From positions 1 to 64,000 of the forward strand of contig NZ_JAFIFD010000038.1 of NCBI RefSeq assembly GCF_020832205.1: 64,000 bases of DNA, in the 5' to 3' direction. A program made the translations under genes and the position numbers. The stretch is from Exiguobacterium sp. Lineage in GTDB: Bacteria; Bacillota; Bacilli; Exiguobacteriales; Exiguobacteriaceae. The notes below the pieces were generated by a model, which saw nothing but the letters and a program-made list of their open reading frames with translations, did no database searches and was not told the DNA's origin. Shown here in pieces: positions 54,077-62,034 of the stretch (positions are counted from its first letter, which is position 1; each line of letters starts with the position of its first letter).

Positions 54077-54531
54077 CAGTCCACCAACCATTCACGTCGG
54101 AACTCGGCGTACGATGTCGGCGTCTCATACAATTTGACGAACTCGACACGGACGTCGCGCTCATCCGGTAAGTGTTTGGCGAGTTGCTCGAAAATCCAAT
54201 AGCACATATTTTCGGCGGTCGTATTCATATATGGTAATGATTCATTCAAATAACGGTGGTCAAGGTACGGTTCAAGCTCTTCTTTAAAGATGGCTTTTAA
54301 GTCACCGAAGTCGAGCGTCATCCCGCGATTGTCGAGGAATCCGCTAATCCCCATTTGGAGCTTATACGTGTGTCCATGGAGGGCGCGGCACTTCCCGTCG
54401 TAATCGAATAGATGATGCGCCGCGTCGAACGTCACTTCTTTGACGATTTGCACGCGATGCGGACAATAAATGAGCGAGCCGTCTTGTTTAGCTTCGACGT
54501 TCGTCGGGGCGAGGAACGGTGCGTTCTTCAT
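54076..54531 (-). CDS. queD: 6-carboxytetrahydropterin synthase QueD
   Basis: 151 residues, T-fold. Zinc ligands in FDAAHHLF and HGHTYKL; catalytic Cys in [17 protein letters not shown] and LDHRYLNE are the PTPS/QueD motifs. Has a 20-residue N-terminal extension before the fold begins. Makes CPH4 from dihydroneopterin triphosphate. Start overlaps the queC stop by four bases. Confidence 0.96.
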   Translation of the reverse strand: MKNAPFLAPTNVEAKQDGSLIYCPHRVQIVKEVTFDAAHHLFDYDGKCRALHGHTYKLQMGISGFLDNRGMTLDFGDLKAIFKEELEPYLDHRYLNESLPYMNTTAENMCYWIFEQLAKHLPDERDVRVEFVKLYETPTSYAEFRREWLVD

Positions 54532-55172
54532 ACGCGCACCCCCTCATACGCGTCAAGGCCGTTTTGACGGAGCACACACGCCGGGCACTCACCACAGCCT
54601 GAACCGAGGATGCCGTTGTAGCACGTAAGCGTCCGTTCTTTGACGTAGTCGAACGCACCGAGACGGTCGGCCAGTTCCCACGTCTGTTTCTTATCAAGCC
54701 ACATGAGCGGTGTGTCGATGACGAACGGATAGTCCATCGCTAAATTGAGTGTCACATTGAGTGATTTGATGAATTGGTCGCGGCAGTCCGGATAGCCGGA
54801 AAAATCGGTCTCGCACACACCGGTCACGATGTGATGCATGCCGAGTTGTTTCGCCATGACGGCTGCAAACGACAAGAAGAGATGGTTGCGTCCATCGACG
54901 AACGTGTTTGGCACGTCCGCATTGTCGATGTCGAGATCATGTCTCGTCAACGCATTTGAGGTGAGCTGTCCGAGCAAGGACAGATCGAGGATGTGGTGCG
55001 GGACGTCGAGTTCGGCCGCGATTTCTTTCGCGACTTCGATTTCCGCGTCGTGGCGCTGTCCGTAGGCGAACGTCACGGCTTCCACATGGGAGAATTGTTG
55101 TTTTGCCCAAAACAGGCAAGTGGTTGAATCTTGACCGCCACTAAAGACGACCAATGCTTTTTCGTGTTGCAA
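54528..55172 (-). CDS. queC: 7-cyano-7-deazaguanine synthase QueC
   Basis: 214 residues from TTG 55172. [10 protein letters not shown] is the PP-loop that adenylates CDG; the C-terminal zinc site is [19 protein letters not shown] is chosen because AAAAAGGAA lies 8-9 bases before it; a GTG three codons earlier touches that site. ATP-dependent conversion of CDG to preQ0. First gene of queCDEF, behind a probable preQ1 riboswitch whose end merges with the ribosome site. Confidence 0.95.
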   Translation of the reverse strand: MQHEKALVVFSGGQDSTTCLFWAKQQFSHVEAVTFAYGQRHDAEIEVAKEIAAELDVPHHILDLSLLGQLTSNALTRHDLDIDNADVPNTFVDGRNHLFLSFAAVMAKQLGMHHIVTGVCETDFSGYPDCRDQFIKSLNVTLNLAMDYPFVIDTPLMWLDKKQTWELADRLGAFDYVKERTLTCYNGILGSGCGECPACVLRQNGLDAYEGVRV

Positions 55173-55180
55173 ACTGCACA

Positions 55181-55235
55181 CTTCCTTTTTCGCTAGTTTT
55201 GATGTCGGAGGAGGTTACGAACTCCGGAGGTCACC
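55181..55235 (-). ncRNA. Probable preQ1-I riboswitch upstream of queC
   Basis: Minus strand: P1 CGGAG (55226-55222) pairs CTCCG (55210-55206); loop TTCGTAACCTC; then an A-rich tail ACATCAAAACTAGCG leading into AAAAAGGAAG. GTAACC and the CAAAAC tail match the compact Thermoanaerobacter preQ1-I switch. The tail/loop pseudoknot (TTCG with CGAA) would hide the ribosome site, so control is probably translational. Confidence 0.65.
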
Positions 55236-55266
55236 CTCGAGCGTTTACTTTACCATAAAAAGACGT

Positions 55267-55295
55267 TTGACAGGGAAAAGAGAAGCAGGTATAGT
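55267..55295 (+). promoter_or_regulatory. Promoter of nhaC-like gene
   Basis: Consensus TTGACA (55267-55272), 17-bp spacer, TATAGT (55290-55295). Confidence 0.8.
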
Positions 55296-55380
55296 AAGGA
55301 ACATCACTGAAACACTTTCGCGCATAAAAGCGTTTAAGCGGTTAGGTAGAAAATAATGGAACTGAAAGGAGGGGACGTCG

Positions 55381-56757
55381 ATGCAGATGAAAGGAAAAGA
55401 GGCTGTATTCGTCGTGCTGCTGAGCGGAATTTCTTTGCTCGCACTGATGTTTTTGGCCAAAGCGACGCCACATATGGCGATCTTTGGCACAATGGTATTA
55501 ATAGGGGTGTACGCGTATTATCGGACGCGTGACTTTAAACGAATCGAGACGGCGATGATCAATGGGATTCGCGAAGCGATCATGCCCGTCTTAATTTTAC
55601 TGCTCATCGGGATGTTGATCGGTGTATGGCAAATGTCCGGCACGGTGGCGACGATCCTCTCCATCGGTTTAAATACGATTTCCGCTCAATGGTTCTTGCC
55701 GAGCGTGTTGCTTATCACGATGATCGTGTCGTCGTTCACAGGCAGCGCCTTCACGACAGTCGGTACGGTCGGGGTCGCTTTGTTCGGGATCGGGATGGCG
55801 CTCGGGATTTCGCCGGCGCTTGCCGCCGGTGCCATCGTGTCCGGGGCACTATTCGGAGATAAGATGAGCCCGCTCTCGGATACGACGAACTTCGCACCGG
55901 CCGTCGCTGGTGTGAAATTATTCGACCACATCCGTTTCATGATGGGGACGACCGTCCCGGCCTTCCTCATCACGCTCGTCTTGTTCACCATTCTCGGCCG
56001 TAGCGGTCAAGCGGCCGACACGGTTCAAATCGCCGAGGCGCAGGCTGCGCTCGCAGGCCGCTTCAACTTGTCATGGGTGACCCTCCTCGCGCCGATTCTC
56101 GTCGCCGTGCTCGCGTTCCGCCGGATGCCGGTGTTGCCGACGATGCTCGTCGGAATGTTCGCCGGTGTGTTGACGGCCGGGTTCGTTCAAGGCAACTGGA
56201 ACATCTCGAACTGGTTAGGTGTCATGCAAGGCGGCTTCCAGTCAGGTGTTGAAAACGAAACGATCGCGGCTGTACTCGACCGCGGTGGCCTCGAGTCGAT
56301 GCTCTGGTCGGTCAGTCTCGTCTTGATCGCGCTCGCGTTCGGCGGATTGCTCCGAGAGCTCGGTGTGTTCCAAGCGATCGTCGATGCGTTGCTTCGCCGT
56401 TTGAAGTCACCGGGCAGCTCGGTCTTGTCGGTCGTGCTCAGCTCGATTGGGGTCAACTTGCTCGCCGGCGAACAGTACTTGTCGATCTTGCTCCCAGGGC
56501 AAGCGTTCAAACAAGGATTTATCGATCGCGGCATCGACCCGCGTTACTTGTCACGTGCGCTTGAAGACGGCGGGACGGTCATCAACCCGCTCATTCCGTG
56601 GGGCGTGTCCGGCGCGTTCTTCGCGGCGACACTCGGTGTGCCGGTACTCGAATACGCACCGTTCGCCTTCTTCCTCTGGCTCAGCCCGATTTTCTCGATT
56701 ATTCTTGGATACGTGAAGTTGGGAAAGCAACGTGAGGCGATGAAGATTGCATCGTAA
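55381..56757 (+). CDS. Na+/H+ antiporter NhaC family
   Basis: 458 residues, 11-12 helices. SFTGSAFTTVGTVGVALFGIG and GALFGDKMSPLSDTTNFAPAVAG (near 155-177) are the NhaC ion-path motifs, and NPLIPWGVSGAFFAATLGV near the end is also conserved. MleN-type malate-lactate antiporters belong to the same family, so an organic acid substrate is possible. AAAGGAGGGGACGTCG precedes ATG 55381. Confidence 0.9.
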   Translation: MQMKGKEAVFVVLLSGISLLALMFLAKATPHMAIFGTMVLIGVYAYYRTRDFKRIETAMINGIREAIMPVLILLLIGMLIGVWQMSGTVATILSIGLNTISAQWFLPSVLLITMIVSSFTGSAFTTVGTVGVALFGIGMALGISPALAAGAIVSGALFGDKMSPLSDTTNFAPAVAGVKLFDHIRFMMGTTVPAFLITLVLFTILGRSGQAADTVQIAEAQAALAGRFNLSWVTLLAPILVAVLAFRRMPVLPTMLVGMFAGVLTAGFVQGNWNISNWLGVMQGGFQSGVENETIAAVLDRGGLESMLWSVSLVLIALAFGGLLRELGVFQAIVDALLRRLKSPGSSVLSVVLSSIGVNLLAGEQYLSILLPGQAFKQGFIDRGIDPRYLSRALEDGGTVINPLIPWGVSGAFFAATLGVPVLEYAPFAFFLWLSPIFSIILGYVKLGKQREAMKIAS

Positions 56758-56763
56758 GCACAT

Positions 56764-56801
56764 AAAACGATCCAGGACCAATCGAGGTCCTGGATCGTTT
56801 T
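56764..56801. terminator. Bidirectional terminator
   Basis: 16-bp perfect stem 56764-56779/56786-56801 (AAAACGATCCAGGACC). Confidence 0.9.
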
Positions 56802-56817
56802 TGTTTCGTTGTGCCGT

Positions 56818-57267
56818 TTAAAGAATCGGTTTATAAGAGCTCTCAAGTTCCCACAACGTATCTCCGAACTGTTCGAGGAGCGAGTCTTGCGCAAAAAATC
56901 GCAGGTCTAGGCTCTCCCCGTCATTCATTTCCATCGTTCCGCTCACGTGCTTCGCATGAAACAAGTGGATGACGCCATGTGTCTCATCTCCGTTTGGATA
57001 TTTGAAGTAGTATCGTGGTCCAGAACAGACGCCGATGAGTTCGAACTGTTGCGTCGTCAACCCTGTCTCTTCGTTCAGTTCTCGGGCCGCCACGTCTTCA
57101 AGTGTTTCGTCCAGTTCCATCGACCCTCCCGGAAAGCCCCAATCGAACGTATCGGAACGGTGTTGGAACAACAATTCATGCTTCTCGTTCGTGACAAGAA
57201 TTGTGGCACCGACACTGATCAAGGGACGACTCCCAACCATCTTGCGTAAATCTGATAAATAACCCAA
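56818..57267 (-). CDS. Nudix hydrolase
   Basis: 149 residues from TTG 57267; relatives begin MGYIxxLRKxVG, matching LGYLSDLRKMVG here, and GTGAGGCGA supplies the ribosome site. Nudix box GGSMELDETLEDVAARELNEETG is complete with all catalytic acids (residues about 44-66; shown here only to mark the box). Cleaves a nucleoside-diphosphate-linked substrate; which one is not deducible. Confidence 0.88.
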   Translation of the reverse strand: MGYLSDLRKMVGSRPLISVGATILVTNEKHELLFQHRSDTFDWGFPGGSMELDETLEDVAARELNEETGLTTQQFELIGVCSGPRYYFKYPNGDETHGVIHLFHAKHVSGTMEMNDGESLDLRFFAQDSLLEQFGDTLWELESSYKPIL

Positions 57268-57408
57268 CTTGATTCGCCTCACTTTCTCCTAACTACAGTT
57301 TCGCGCTTATTCCTTAAAAACCTGCGCATCGCGACCAGGTTATGAGACGGGCATCTTCTTTGTGCCCCCCGTCCTCATCTGAGAAAATGAGACCGAGGAG
57401 GGATGACG

Positions 57409-57993
57409 ATGAAACGACTGCCTAAAGACTTTTACGAACAACCGACACTTGAACTCGCCCGCTCGCTACTTGGGCACTATCTCGTCCATCAGCACCCGAC
57501 AGGCGAGATCATCGCCAAGATTGTCGAGACCGAAGCTTATCTCGGTGCCATCGACCGAGCGGCGCATAGTTTCGGGGGCAGACGGACGAATCGGACCGAG
57601 GTGATGTTTGGCCTGCCAGGTCACGTCTACACGTATCAGATGCACACGCATACGCTCTTGAACGTCGTCAGCGGACCAGTCGGGACACCCGAGGCCGTGT
57701 TGATTCGTGCGGTCGAACCGATTCAAGGCCAGGCGTTGATCGACCAGCACCGTCCCGGACTGAAGCCGGTCGACCAGACGAACGGACCGGGCAAGCTGAC
57801 GAAAGCGCTCGGCATCACGATGAACCTGTACGGGCATTCGCTCCAACACGAGCCGCTTTTTATCGTGGAAGGTGAACCCATCATAGATGTCGAAGCCGGA
57901 CCTCGCGTCGGCATCCCGAACACCGGTGAGGCGCGTGACTATCCGTATCGTTTCTTCGAACGGGCCAATCCGTACGTTTCAAAGTATCGCTGA
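57409..57993 (+). CDS. DNA-3-methyladenine glycosylase (AAG/MPG type)
   Basis: 194 residues. Base-excision enzyme removing alkylated purines. IVETEAYLG carries the catalytic Glu; AAHSFGGRRTNRTEVMFG and YTYQMHTHTLLNVV form the base pocket, GPGKLTKALGIT the C-terminal motif. Spacing from GAGGAGGG prefers ATG 57409 to an ATG two codons earlier. Monocistronic or read with the PfpI gene; 57283-57408 shows no clear signal. Confidence 0.93.
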   Translation: MKRLPKDFYEQPTLELARSLLGHYLVHQHPTGEIIAKIVETEAYLGAIDRAAHSFGGRRTNRTEVMFGLPGHVYTYQMHTHTLLNVVSGPVGTPEAVLIRAVEPIQGQALIDQHRPGLKPVDQTNGPGKLTKALGITMNLYGHSLQHEPLFIVEGEPIIDVEAGPRVGIPNTGEARDYPYRFFERANPYVSKYR

Positions 57994-57995
57994 AG

Positions 57996-58020
57996 GTTTA
58001 ACCGAGAAGGTCGAGTGGAA
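57996..58020 (+). promoter_or_regulatory. Sigma-B-like promoter, weak match
   Basis: GTTTAA (57996-58001), 13-bp spacer, GTGGAA (58015-58020); the -10 deviates from GGGWAW. Stands before a PfpI gene whose B. subtilis counterpart YfkM is a general stress protein. Confidence 0.4.
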
Positions 58021-58058
58021 CACTCCCTATGTGTGAAAAAACAAATTGAGGGAGTGTT
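58019..58058 (+). promoter_or_regulatory. Hairpin that contains the PfpI ribosome site
   Basis: AACACTCCCT (58019-58028) pairs perfectly with AGGGAGTGTT (58049-58058) across a 20-nt loop. The 3' arm holds the Shine-Dalgarno (GAGGGAG) for ATG 58064, so folding would block translation if transcription starts upstream. Confidence 0.5.
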
Positions 58059-58063
58059 TCAAT

Positions 58064-58576
58064 ATGGCAAAAGTAGCAACGCTCATTACAGATATGTTTG
58101 AAGATGTAGAGTTCACAGAGCCACGCGACGCATTGGTGGAAGCGGGCCACGAAGTCGTCACGATTGAAAAATCGGCAGGGAACACGGTCGAAGGCAAACA
58201 AGGTGAGTCGAAAGTGACAATCGATAAATCCATCGACGACGTATCGCCGGAAGATTTCGATGCGCTGCTCTTACCAGGCGGCTTCTCACCGGACTTGCTT
58301 CGTGAAGACGACCGTTTCGTCCAGTTCGCGAAGGCGTTCATGGATGCGAAAAAACCGGTGTTCGCCATCTGTCACGGGCCACAGCTGTTGATTACGGCTA
58401 AGACACTTGAAGGACGCGACGCAACGGGCTACAAGTCGATTAAAGTCGACATGGAGTATGCCGGTGCGAAGTACGCTGACAAAGAAGTCGTCGTCTGCCA
58501 AGAGCAGCTCGTCACGAGCCGTCAACCGGATGACATCCCGGCTTTCAATCGCGAGATGCTCAACCTGTTAAAATAA
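58064..58576 (+). CDS. DJ-1/PfpI-family protein (YfkM-like)
   Basis: 170 residues. Nucleophile elbow AICHGPQ with Cys103-His104; LLLPGGFSPDLLRED is the second PfpI mark. AGGGAG lies 9 bases before ATG 58064. Such proteins are deglycase/glyoxalase-like or chaperone-like stress proteins; YfkM is general stress protein 18. The ribosome site sits in a perfect hairpin. Confidence 0.9.
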   Translation: MAKVATLITDMFEDVEFTEPRDALVEAGHEVVTIEKSAGNTVEGKQGESKVTIDKSIDDVSPEDFDALLLPGGFSPDLLREDDRFVQFAKAFMDAKKPVFAICHGPQLLITAKTLEGRDATGYKSIKVDMEYAGAKYADKEVVVCQEQLVTSRQPDDIPAFNREMLNLLK

Positions 58577-58648
58577 TCGCTCAGCCACGGATGCGTTCCG
58601 TGGCTTTTTTTGCGAAATCGGGAATAGAGGAGTAAGGAGGAGATGAAG

Positions 58649-59818
58649 ATGAAACGAAGAGCGCGATCACCTAGTTAAGTTCGTCGAAATATCGGTTTGC
58701 TCAGTGCGATGCGGTGGTTTGAGGCGTTGATTCCAGCCTATACGATTGAACGGCTATTTTGGGAATCACGTGGTATCTCGATTCAAGAAGTCGTTTATAT
58801 CGAGATCCTCTACGCCGTGATTGTAGTGATCCTTGAGGTCCCGACAGGCGTCTTAGCCGATCACATGGAGCGACGTCGTCTGCTTCAAATCGGAATCGCG
58901 TTGGAATGGTGCTCGTTTGTCGTGTTGCTGTTGTCGTTTTCATTTCTTGGTTTCGCTTTCGCCATCAGCTTGTCCGCAGTTGGAGCGGTCTGTCGAAGCG
59001 GCACGGAACATGCCCTCTTATATGAGACGCTCGAACAAGATGGACACGAATCCGTGTTTGAACGATGGGTCGGACGTTTAAACGCCATCGGCCTAGTGGC
59101 TGCTGTCGTGGCAGCCTTTAGCGGAAGTCTGCTTGCGGCAATGTTCTCGTTTGAATTGAATTATGTCGTGTCGATTTGCAGTCTGTTCATCGCCACGAGC
59201 TGTAGTCTATTGCTCGTTGAACCGGTTCGGAGGACGCACGATGAAGCGATGACGTGGCGTCAGTTGCGGGCTGGTTTCCGTTTCCTAAGGAACGACCGAG
59301 TGCTTCTCACGTTGACCCTCTCATTCGTCCTTGTCATTGGAGCCTTCAACTTCATCGAAGAGTTTTGGCAACTATATGCGCGTGACGTTCGTGTCCCGAT
59401 TTATTGGTTCGGGGTCATCTCGACTGGTCTATTGCTTATCCAAATTCCAGGACAACTACTTGCCCCGTATTTACTTCGGATTGCGTCGGCCGTGCGTTGG
59501 CATCAGATGATTGGCTGGGGAATCGGGATTGGCTTTATTCTACTCGGAAGTATTCCGAGCCCGGTTGGCTTCGTATGGATGGCCATAATGGCCTGTTTCG
59601 CAGGCGCAATTGAGCCGATCTATGTTGGCGTGCTCCATCACCGCGTCCCTTCCGCCATACGGGCGACGACCGAATCATCCGTTTCGGTCTTGTTGCACGG
59701 AAGCATTATCGAGCTTGGTTTATTGTTCGTCGTTGGAGCCGAGCGCTCTTTATTTGGCGCATTTCTAATGATTGGGATCGTCGTCTGTTTATCCCACGTG
59801 AAGAAGCAGGCGACGTAG
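58649..59818 (+). pseudogene. MFS transporter with early in-frame stop
   Basis: From ATG 58649, after a strong TAAGGAGGAG, the frame reads MKRRARSPS then TAA (58676-58678), then continues VRRNIGLLSAMRWFEALIPA and stays open to 59818: a 12-helix MFS protein with GVLADHMERRRLLQIG (loop 2-3 motif). Reinitiation could occur at TTG 58697 or ATG 58709, but neither has a ribosome site. Total without the stop would be 388 residues. Either a nonsense mutation, or a nine-residue leader peptide controlling an exporter, as in some drug-resistance genes. The rest of the frame is intact, so any inactivation is recent. Confidence 0.7.
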
Positions 59819-59863
59819 CGGGCGGAGCACATTGAACGGCTTGTTTTTTTAAAACAAGGGGAA

Positions 59864-59888
59864 AGGGGGCGTAACGCCCTCTTTTTTT
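59864..59888 (+). terminator. Terminator after MFS gene
   Basis: Stem GGGCG (59867-59871) with CGCCC (59875-59879) plus flanking pairs, then seven T. A second hairpin CTTGTTTT/AAAACAAG lies at 59840-59858. Confidence 0.7.
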
Positions 59889-59962
59889 ACGTCTTAAGCC
59901 CGAGGGCGGGACGACTCACGCCGATGTATGATTAGACCTAATACAGGAGCAGGAGACACATT

Positions 59963-60793
59963 ATGTCATGGTATGAGTTGTTCATCGGTTTTTTGTTAGG
60001 TGTCGTCGAAGGGTTGACCGAGTTCGCACCGGTGTCGTCTACGGGGCACATGATTGTCGTGGATGACTTGTGGCTCAATTCGAGCGCGTTTTTAGGACAG
60101 GAAGTCGCGAACACGTTCAAGATTGTGATTCAACTCGGCTCGATTTTAGCGGTCATCGTCGTGTTTCGGAACCGCTTTAAACAGTTATTGAATCCGAGGG
60201 AACTGGTCTCGTTCCGGCGCGGTCAGACCGATAAGTTGAATCTGCTACATATCTTGATCGGCCTGTTGCCGGCAGCGGTGCTCGGTCTCTTGTTTGAAGA
60301 CTATATCGATACCCATCTTTTCTCGGTCAAGACGGTATTGATCGGGCTCGTCATCGGGGCATTCTTCATGATTGCGGCCGATCTGTCAGGAGTGAAGCGC
60401 CAGACGACGGCGACGCTTGACGAGATTTCGTACAAGCAGGCGCTCGGCGTCGGATTGATTCAATGCTTTTCGCTTTGGCCAGGCTTTTCAAGGTCGGGCT
60501 CGACGATTTCAGGCGGTGTTCTCCTTGGGATGAGTCACAGGGCGGCGGCAGACTTCACGTTCATCATGGCCGTCCCGATCATGTTTGGGGCGAGCGCGCT
60601 ATCGCTTTACAGTAAGTGGAGCTACTTTACGATTGAAACGTTGCCGGTATTCCTTGTCGGCTTCGTCAGTGCTTTCTTATTCGCGCTGATGTCGATTCAA
60701 TTTTTCTTGAAGTTGATCAACAAAGTGAAACTGACCCCGTTCGCGATTTATCGAGTCGTGTTGGCGGCGGTCATTTACTTCTTGTATTTCTAA
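59963..60793 (+). CDS. uppP: Undecaprenyl-diphosphatase UppP/BacA
   Basis: 276 residues, eight helices. EGLTEFAPVSSTGHMI (near 15-30) and PGFSRSGSTISGG (near 173-185) are the two catalytic motifs. Recycles undecaprenyl diphosphate for cell-wall synthesis; confers bacitracin tolerance. GGAGCAGGAG precedes ATG 59963. A Bacillus genome often has several UppP copies; whether this is the main one is not known. Confidence 0.96.
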   Translation: MSWYELFIGFLLGVVEGLTEFAPVSSTGHMIVVDDLWLNSSAFLGQEVANTFKIVIQLGSILAVIVVFRNRFKQLLNPRELVSFRRGQTDKLNLLHILIGLLPAAVLGLLFEDYIDTHLFSVKTVLIGLVIGAFFMIAADLSGVKRQTTATLDEISYKQALGVGLIQCFSLWPGFSRSGSTISGGVLLGMSHRAAADFTFIMAVPIMFGASALSLYSKWSYFTIETLPVFLVGFVSAFLFALMSIQFFLKLINKVKLTPFAIYRVVLAAVIYFLYF

Positions 60794-60797
60794 AAAA

Positions 60798-60817
60798 ACG
60801 CGTGCTTATGCACGCGT
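60798..60817 (+). terminator. Hairpin after uppP
   Basis: Stem ACGCGTGC/GCACGCGT with loop TTAT, preceded by A7 but with no T-run on the plus strand; weak terminator. Confidence 0.5.
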
Positions 60818-60868
60818 CATTGAAACCTATTGTTCAGTTAGTTCGTAAAACCAAGTAGAGGTGAGAAC

Positions 60869-60961
60869 ATGGAACATATCGTTGTCGTATTAGGGACGTT
60901 GATCGGTCTCGGGACGGTCGGAACATTGCTGTACATGACACGTCTCGCATATGAATCATGA
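60869..60961 (+). CDS. 30-residue membrane peptide
   Basis: Starts MEHIVVVLGTLIGLGTVGTL and ends RLAYES: one helix, then a short basic/polar tail. AGAGGTGAG lies 4-12 bases before ATG 60869. The last six bases overlap the 3' end of convergent bshB2. Could be a small membrane regulator or a type I toxin-like peptide; no antisense partner seen. Confidence 0.55.
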   Translation: MEHIVVVLGTLIGLGTVGTLLYMTRLAYES

Positions 60962-61609
60962 GAACGGATAGTGATAAAAGCGCTCACGTTGGAGTAATTC
61001 CATGACGTGGGCGTTTTCTGCGTTGTCGATGGCACGGAGAAGTCCTTCCGTCTGCGAACGGTGAGCGAGGAGCGCTTCCCGCTTCAATGCGCTCTCACCA
61101 CCGACCTCGATGATGACGTGCGGTTTGCCGAGCTCGGATTCGGTCCGGTGATCGAAGGCGACACCTAAAAATTCAGGACGTTCAGAGGCGTCGATGGCTT
61201 GAAGGGCACGGACGACGGCTCTAGCGGTCGCCTCATGGTCCGGATGGACGGCATAGCCTGGGTAAAACGAGATGACTCGGGCCGGTCTCACTTCTGCGAT
61301 CAATGTGCTGAAGCGATCGGCGAGTTCGGCCTCGTCTTCAAATTCGACGGTCTTATCCCGGAGCCCCCACATGCGGAGGTCGTCGATGCCCATGACGGCA
61401 CAGGCGGCCTCGAGTTCATGTTTGCGAATTTTTGGCAGCTCTTCACGCGTCGTGAAAATCGGGGATCCCATGTTTCGTCCCATTTCACCTAGCGTCAAGC
61501 AGACGTACGTGACAGGGAAGCCGTTCTTTTGATGTTGGATGATCGTTCCCGCGGAGCTGAACGCTTCATCGTCGGGATGCGGGAAAATGACGAGCAACGG
61601 TCCAGTCAT
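60956..61609 (-). CDS. bshB2: Bacillithiol deacetylase BshB2 (PIG-L family)
   Basis: 217 residues. Zinc motif PHPDDEAF (His11, Asp13, Asp14) and YPGYAVHPDHEATARA are PIG-L/LmbE hallmarks. GGAGGTGG sets ATG 61609. Removes acetyl from GlcNAc-malate in bacillithiol synthesis, or from bacillithiol conjugates. Directly follows a yojF homologue with a 4-bp overlap, the same pair as yojF-yojG in B. subtilis. Confidence 0.93.
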   Translation of the reverse strand: MTGPLLVIFPHPDDEAFSSAGTIIQHQKNGFPVTYVCLTLGEMGRNMGSPIFTTREELPKIRKHELEAACAVMGIDDLRMWGLRDKTVEFEDEAELADRFSTLIAEVRPARVISFYPGYAVHPDHEATARAVVRALQAIDASERPEFLGVAFDHRTESELGKPHVIIEVGGESALKREALLAHRSQTEGLLRAIDNAENAHVMELLQRERFYHYPFS

Positions 61610-61977
61610 TGGTCTTCCACCTCCGTGGCCCCTTGCGGGAGCGGTTTTATGTCTAAATGGAGCGCACAGGCGAGGCGTCCGAGCCGGTCGTGGCCAGCGA
61701 GTAACAACTGATCGCCGTGCTGTTCGAAATCGGTCAAGCCTTCGACATAGAGCCAACCGTGATCGAGTTTTAACCCGACGCGGTATGGGCCTTGTCCTTT
61801 GATTTGTCCGATGCTGTATTCGATGACGACATTGCGGATGAACATGCCGGCGTTATGGAAATCAGGGTCGTTATGGGTCGCATACGCCCCGTTCGTCGTC
61901 TCGACGTGGGCATAGAGCGGGGTCGTCACGTGTTTGTCTAAATACGATTGAATCAAGTCAGGTTGAATCGGGTTCAC
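61606..61977 (-). CDS. yojF: YojF-family protein (DUF1806)
   Basis: 123 residues from GTG 61977 (GGAGGAG at 7-nt spacing). Compact beta-rich protein: YAHVETTNGAYATHND, HNAGMFIRNVVIEY, YRVGLKLDHGWLYVEGLTDFE. DUF1806 has no known activity but is always found with bshB2, so a role in bacillithiol metabolism is inferred. Its stop overlaps the bshB2 start. Confidence 0.88.
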   Translation of the reverse strand: MNPIQPDLIQSYLDKHVTTPLYAHVETTNGAYATHNDPDFHNAGMFIRNVVIEYSIGQIKGQGPYRVGLKLDHGWLYVEGLTDFEQHGDQLLLAGHDRLGRLACALHLDIKPLPQGATEVEDQ

Positions 61978-61995
61978 GCTATTCTCCTCCAATGG

Positions 61996-62034
61996 AAACG
62001 ATGACCCGAAGCGTTCGCCCCGGGTCACCCGTTT
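61996..62034 (-). terminator. Hairpin between pdxK and yojF
   Basis: Stem AAACG-ATGACCCG (61996-62008) with CGGGTCACCCGTTT (62021-62034), one bulge; the minus strand ends in TTTCC. Weak terminator, so read-through into yojF-bshB2 is possible. Confidence 0.5.

Noticed and set aside
54774-55065. Plus-strand frames across queC
   Set aside because: Antisense shadows with no ribosome site or domain content.
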